From the NCBI GenBank assembly GCA_937975735.1, contig CALJUI010000299.1:1-9029 (forward strand): 9,029 nt of DNA, read 5' to 3'. A model generated the notes under the pieces. It ran no database searches and was not told where the DNA came from. It worked only from the letters and a program-made list of their open reading frames with translations. The stretch comes from an uncultured Rubrivivax sp. (GTDB lineage Bacteria > Pseudomonadota > Gammaproteobacteria > Burkholderiales > Burkholderiaceae_C). Below are positions 6,734 to 9,029 of the stretch, in pieces; the stretch's first letter is position 1; each line of letters opens with the position of its first letter. A program made the position numbers and the translations under genes.

Positions 6734-9029
6734 ATGAACGCGCCGCTGCCCTTGTCGCCGCTGGCGGCGCCGGCCCCCGAGCCGGGCGTCGACGCGGCGG
6801 ATCGCCTGCGGGAGATCCCCTACAACTACACCTCGTTCTCCGATCGGGAGATCGTCCGCCGGCTGCTGGGCGCGCGCGCCTGGGAGATCCTGAACCGGCT
6901 GCGCGAAGAGCGCCGCACCGGCCGGTCCGCGCGCATGCTCTACGAGGTGCTGGGCGACATCTGGGTCGTCCAGCGCAACCCCTACCTCGAGGACGACCTG
7001 CTCGACAGCGCCAAGCGCCGTCGACTGCTGATCGAGGCCCTGCAGCATCGCCTGGGCGAAGTCGACCGGCGCCGCACGCCGTCGGAGGACCGCGAGCGCG
7101 ACGCCCAGGTCGGCGAACTGCTCGACGCAGCGCGCGCCGCCGTCGCCCGCTTCGCGAGCCGATTCGACGAGGTCGCGGCGCTGCGCCAGCGCACGCGCCG
7201 CCGGCTCGGCCGCGTGACCGCCAAGGACAACGTCAAGTTCGACGGCCTGTCGCGCGTTTCGCACGTCACCGACGCGACCGACTGGCGCATCGAGTACCCC
7301 TTCGTCGTGCTGACGCCGGACAGCGAGGCCGAGATGGCCGCGCTGGTCAAGGGCTGCATCGAGCTGGGCCTGACCATCGTGCCGCGCGGCGGCGGCACCG
7401 GCTACACCGGCGGCGCGGTGCCGCTGACCTGGAAGAGCGCGGTCATCAACACCGAGAAGCTCGAGGCGATGAGCGAGGTCGAGCTGGTCGACCTGCCCGG
7501 CGTGCCGCACAAGGTGCCGACGATCTGGACCGAGGCCGGCGTCGTCACCCAGCGCGTGGCCGATGCCGCCGAGCGTGCCGGCCAGGTCTTCGCGGTCGAC
7601 CCGACCAGCGCCGAGGCCTCCTGCGTCGGCGGCAACATCGCGATGAACGCCGGCGGCAAGAAGGCGGTGCTGTGGGGCACGGCGCTGGACAACCTGGCCA
7701 GCTGGCGCATGGTCACGCCCGAGGCCAAGTGGCTGGAGGTGGTGCGCCTGGACCACAACCTGGGCAAGATCCACGACGTCGAGGTCGCCCGCTTCGAGCT
7801 GCGCCACTTCGACGCCACCGGCCGCAAGCTCGAGCGCACCGAGCGGCTGGAGATCCCGGGGGCCACCTTCCGCAAGGAAGGGCTGGGCAAGGACGTCACC
7901 GACAAGTTCCTCGCCGGCCTGCCCGGCGTGCAGAAGGAGGGCTGCGACGGCCTGATCACCAGCGCGCGCTGGATCGTGCACCGCATGCCGGCGCACGTGC
8001 GCACGGTCTGCCTGGAGTTCTTCGGCAACGCCAAGGACGCGGTGCCGAGCATCGTCGAGATCAAGGACTTCATGTTCGCCGAGATGAAGCGCGAGGGCGG
8101 CGCGATCCTGGCCGGGCTGGAACACCTCGACGACCGCTACCTGAAGGCGGTCGGCTACGCGACCAAGAGCAAGCGCGGCGGCGTGCAGCTGCCGAAGATG
8201 GTGCTGATCGGCGACATCGTCGGCGACGACGCCGACGCCGTCGCCCGCGCCACCAGCGAGGTCGTGCGGCTGGCCAACGGCCGCCATGGCGAGGGCTTCG
8301 TCGCGGTCAGCGCCGACGCGCGCAAGAAGTTCTGGCTCGACCGCAAGCGCACCGCGGCGATCGCGCGCCACACCAACGCCTTCAAGATCAACGAGGACGT
8401 CGTCATCCCGCTGCCGCGCATGGGCGAGTACAGCGAGGGCATCGAGCGCATCAACGTCGAGCTGTCGCTCCGCAACAAGCTGGAACTGGCCGACCGGCTG
8501 ATCGCGCTGTTCGAGCGCGGCCGGCTGCCGCTGGGCCGCAGCGACGACGCCGGCGACATCCCGAGCGCGGAGCTGCTCGGCGACCGCGTGCAACAGGCCC
8601 TGACCCTGCTGCGCGAGGTGCGCACGCTGTGGCAGGGCTGGCACGACCAGCTCGACCTGGTGCAGGCCGAGAGCGGGCGCACTGTCTTCGCGCTGCTGCA
8701 GGACCATACGCTGCGCGCGTCGTGGAAGACGCAGATCCTGAAGCCGCTGCAGGCGCTTTTCGCCGGTGCGCCGTTCGCGCCGATCCTCGACGAGTGCCGG
8801 CGCGTGCACCAGGAGGTGCTGCGCGGCCGCGTCTGGGTGGCATTGCACATGCATGCCGGCGACGGCAACGTGCACACCAACATCCCGGTCAACTCCGACA
8901 ACTACCCGATGCTTCAGACCGCCCACGAGGCGGTGGCGCGCATCATGAAGCTCGCGCGCAGCCTGGGCGGCGTGATCAGCGGCGAGCACGGCATCGGCAT
9001 CACCAAGCTCGAGTTCCTGACCGACGACG
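6734..9029 (+). CDS. DUF3683 FAD-linked oxidoreductase (GlcD/D-2-hydroxyacid dehydrogenase type), 3' truncated by window end
   Basis: 765 codons are present and the frame is still open at the window edge. After an Ala/Pro-rich leader, PYNYTSFSDREIVRRLLGA (from residue 29) and RRTGRSARMLYEVLGDIWVV mark the DUF3683 domain. An Arg-rich, probably helical linker follows to about residue 165. The FAD-binding (PCMH) domain has PRGGGTGYTGG (217-227) and the GGN motif at 299-301 with AMNAGGKKA. The FAD-oxidase C-terminal domain shows HMHAGDGNVH (705-714) and SGEHGIG (749-755). Relatives such as YdiJ and D-lactate or glycolate dehydrogenases oxidise D-2-hydroxyacids and pass electrons on. Full-length betaproteobacterial members usually add C-terminal iron-sulfur/cysteine-rich domains, which would lie beyond the window. 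The substrate is unknown. The ATG at 6734 is the first in-frame start candidate and has no Shine-Dalgarno. The gene is divergent from ugpB. Confidence 0.9.
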   Translation, partial: MNAPLPLSPLAAPAPEPGVDAADRLREIPYNYTSFSDREIVRRLLGARAWEILNRLREERRTGRSARMLYEVLGDIWVVQRNPYLEDDLLDSAKRRRLLIEALQHRLGEVDRRRTPSEDRERDAQVGELLDAARAAVARFASRFDEVAALRQRTRRRLGRVTAKDNVKFDGLSRVSHVTDATDWRIEYPFVVLTPDSEAEMAALVKGCIELGLTIVPRGGGTGYTGGAVPLTWKSAVINTEKLEAMSEVELVDLPGVPHKVPTIWTEAGVVTQRVADAAERAGQVFAVDPTSAEASCVGGNIAMNAGGKKAVLWGTALDNLASWRMVTPEAKWLEVVRLDHNLGKIHDVEVARFELRHFDATGRKLERTERLEIPGATFRKEGLGKDVTDKFLAGLPGVQKEGCDGLITSARWIVHRMPAHVRTVCLEFFGNAKDAVPSIVEIKDFMFAEMKREGGAILAGLEHLDDRYLKAVGYATKSKRGGVQLPKMVLIGDIVGDDADAVARATSEVVRLANGRHGEGFVAVSADARKKFWLDRKRTAAIARHTNAFKINEDVVIPLPRMGEYSEGIERINVELSLRNKLELADRLIALFERGRLPLGRSDDAGDIPSAELLGDRVQQALTLLREVRTLWQGWHDQLDLVQAESGRTVFALLQDHTLRASWKTQILKPLQALFAGAPFAPILDECRRVHQEVLRGRVWVALHMHAGDGNVHTNIPVNSDNYPMLQTAHEAVARIMKLARSLGGVISGEHGIGITKLEFLTDD

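Noticed and set aside
5264..8989. A 1241-codon minus-strand open frame covering ugpB and continuing through the control region and across the FAD gene.
   Set aside because: Only the last 437 codons match UgpB, with a signal peptide and ribosome site at 6577. The upstream part is the antisense shadow of the plus-strand dehydrogenase, caused by scarce stops in GC-rich DNA.

Overview
The window is strongly GC-rich with GC-ending codons throughout. The gene families point to a betaproteobacterium of the order Burkholderiales, probably near Rubrivivax, Leptothrix or Roseateles. This placement is inferred from protein style (ArgJ tail, DUF3683 oxidoreductase) and from a burkholderial-looking intergenic hairpin element. 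It was not tested by a database search.

Layout. Bases 1-171 (+) are the last 56 codons of argJ (arginine biosynthesis). An MFS exporter-like gene (168-1472, +) follows with a 4-base overlap at a TTG start. It runs tail-to-tail into a complete glycerol-3-phosphate uptake operon on the minus strand. That operon reads, in transcription order, ugpB (6577-5264), ugpA (5162-4275), ugpE (4151-3294), ugpC (3283-2219), ugpQ (2205-1456), the same order as in E. coli. A 156-base divergent intergenic region (6578-6733) separates ugpB from a large FAD-linked dehydrogenase with an N-terminal DUF3683 domain (6734 to the window end, +, incomplete).

How the genes fit together. UgpB captures sn-glycerol-3-phosphate or glycerophosphodiesters in the periplasm. 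UgpA and UgpE form the membrane channel and UgpC supplies ATP hydrolysis. UgpQ hydrolyses glycerophosphodiesters in the cytoplasm to glycerol-3-phosphate and an alcohol. The system therefore scavenges phosphate and carbon from phospholipid head groups. The FAD enzyme shares the divergent control region, but its substrate is unknown and a metabolic link to ugp is only a guess.

The coding content is conventional and I found no undescribed multi-gene system. The less ordinary material is between genes. A 13-bp-stem hairpin has the ugpB stop codon in its loop, and a second perfect 11-bp hairpin lies before ugpA. A multi-hairpin repeat-like element fills the ugpA-ugpE gap and carries a 43-codon ORF that touches the ugpA stop and the ugpE start. 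Three TTGTC half-sites form overlapping inverted repeats upstream of ugpB. Several genes (the MFS gene, ugpA, the FAD gene) also lack a recognisable Shine-Dalgarno sequence.
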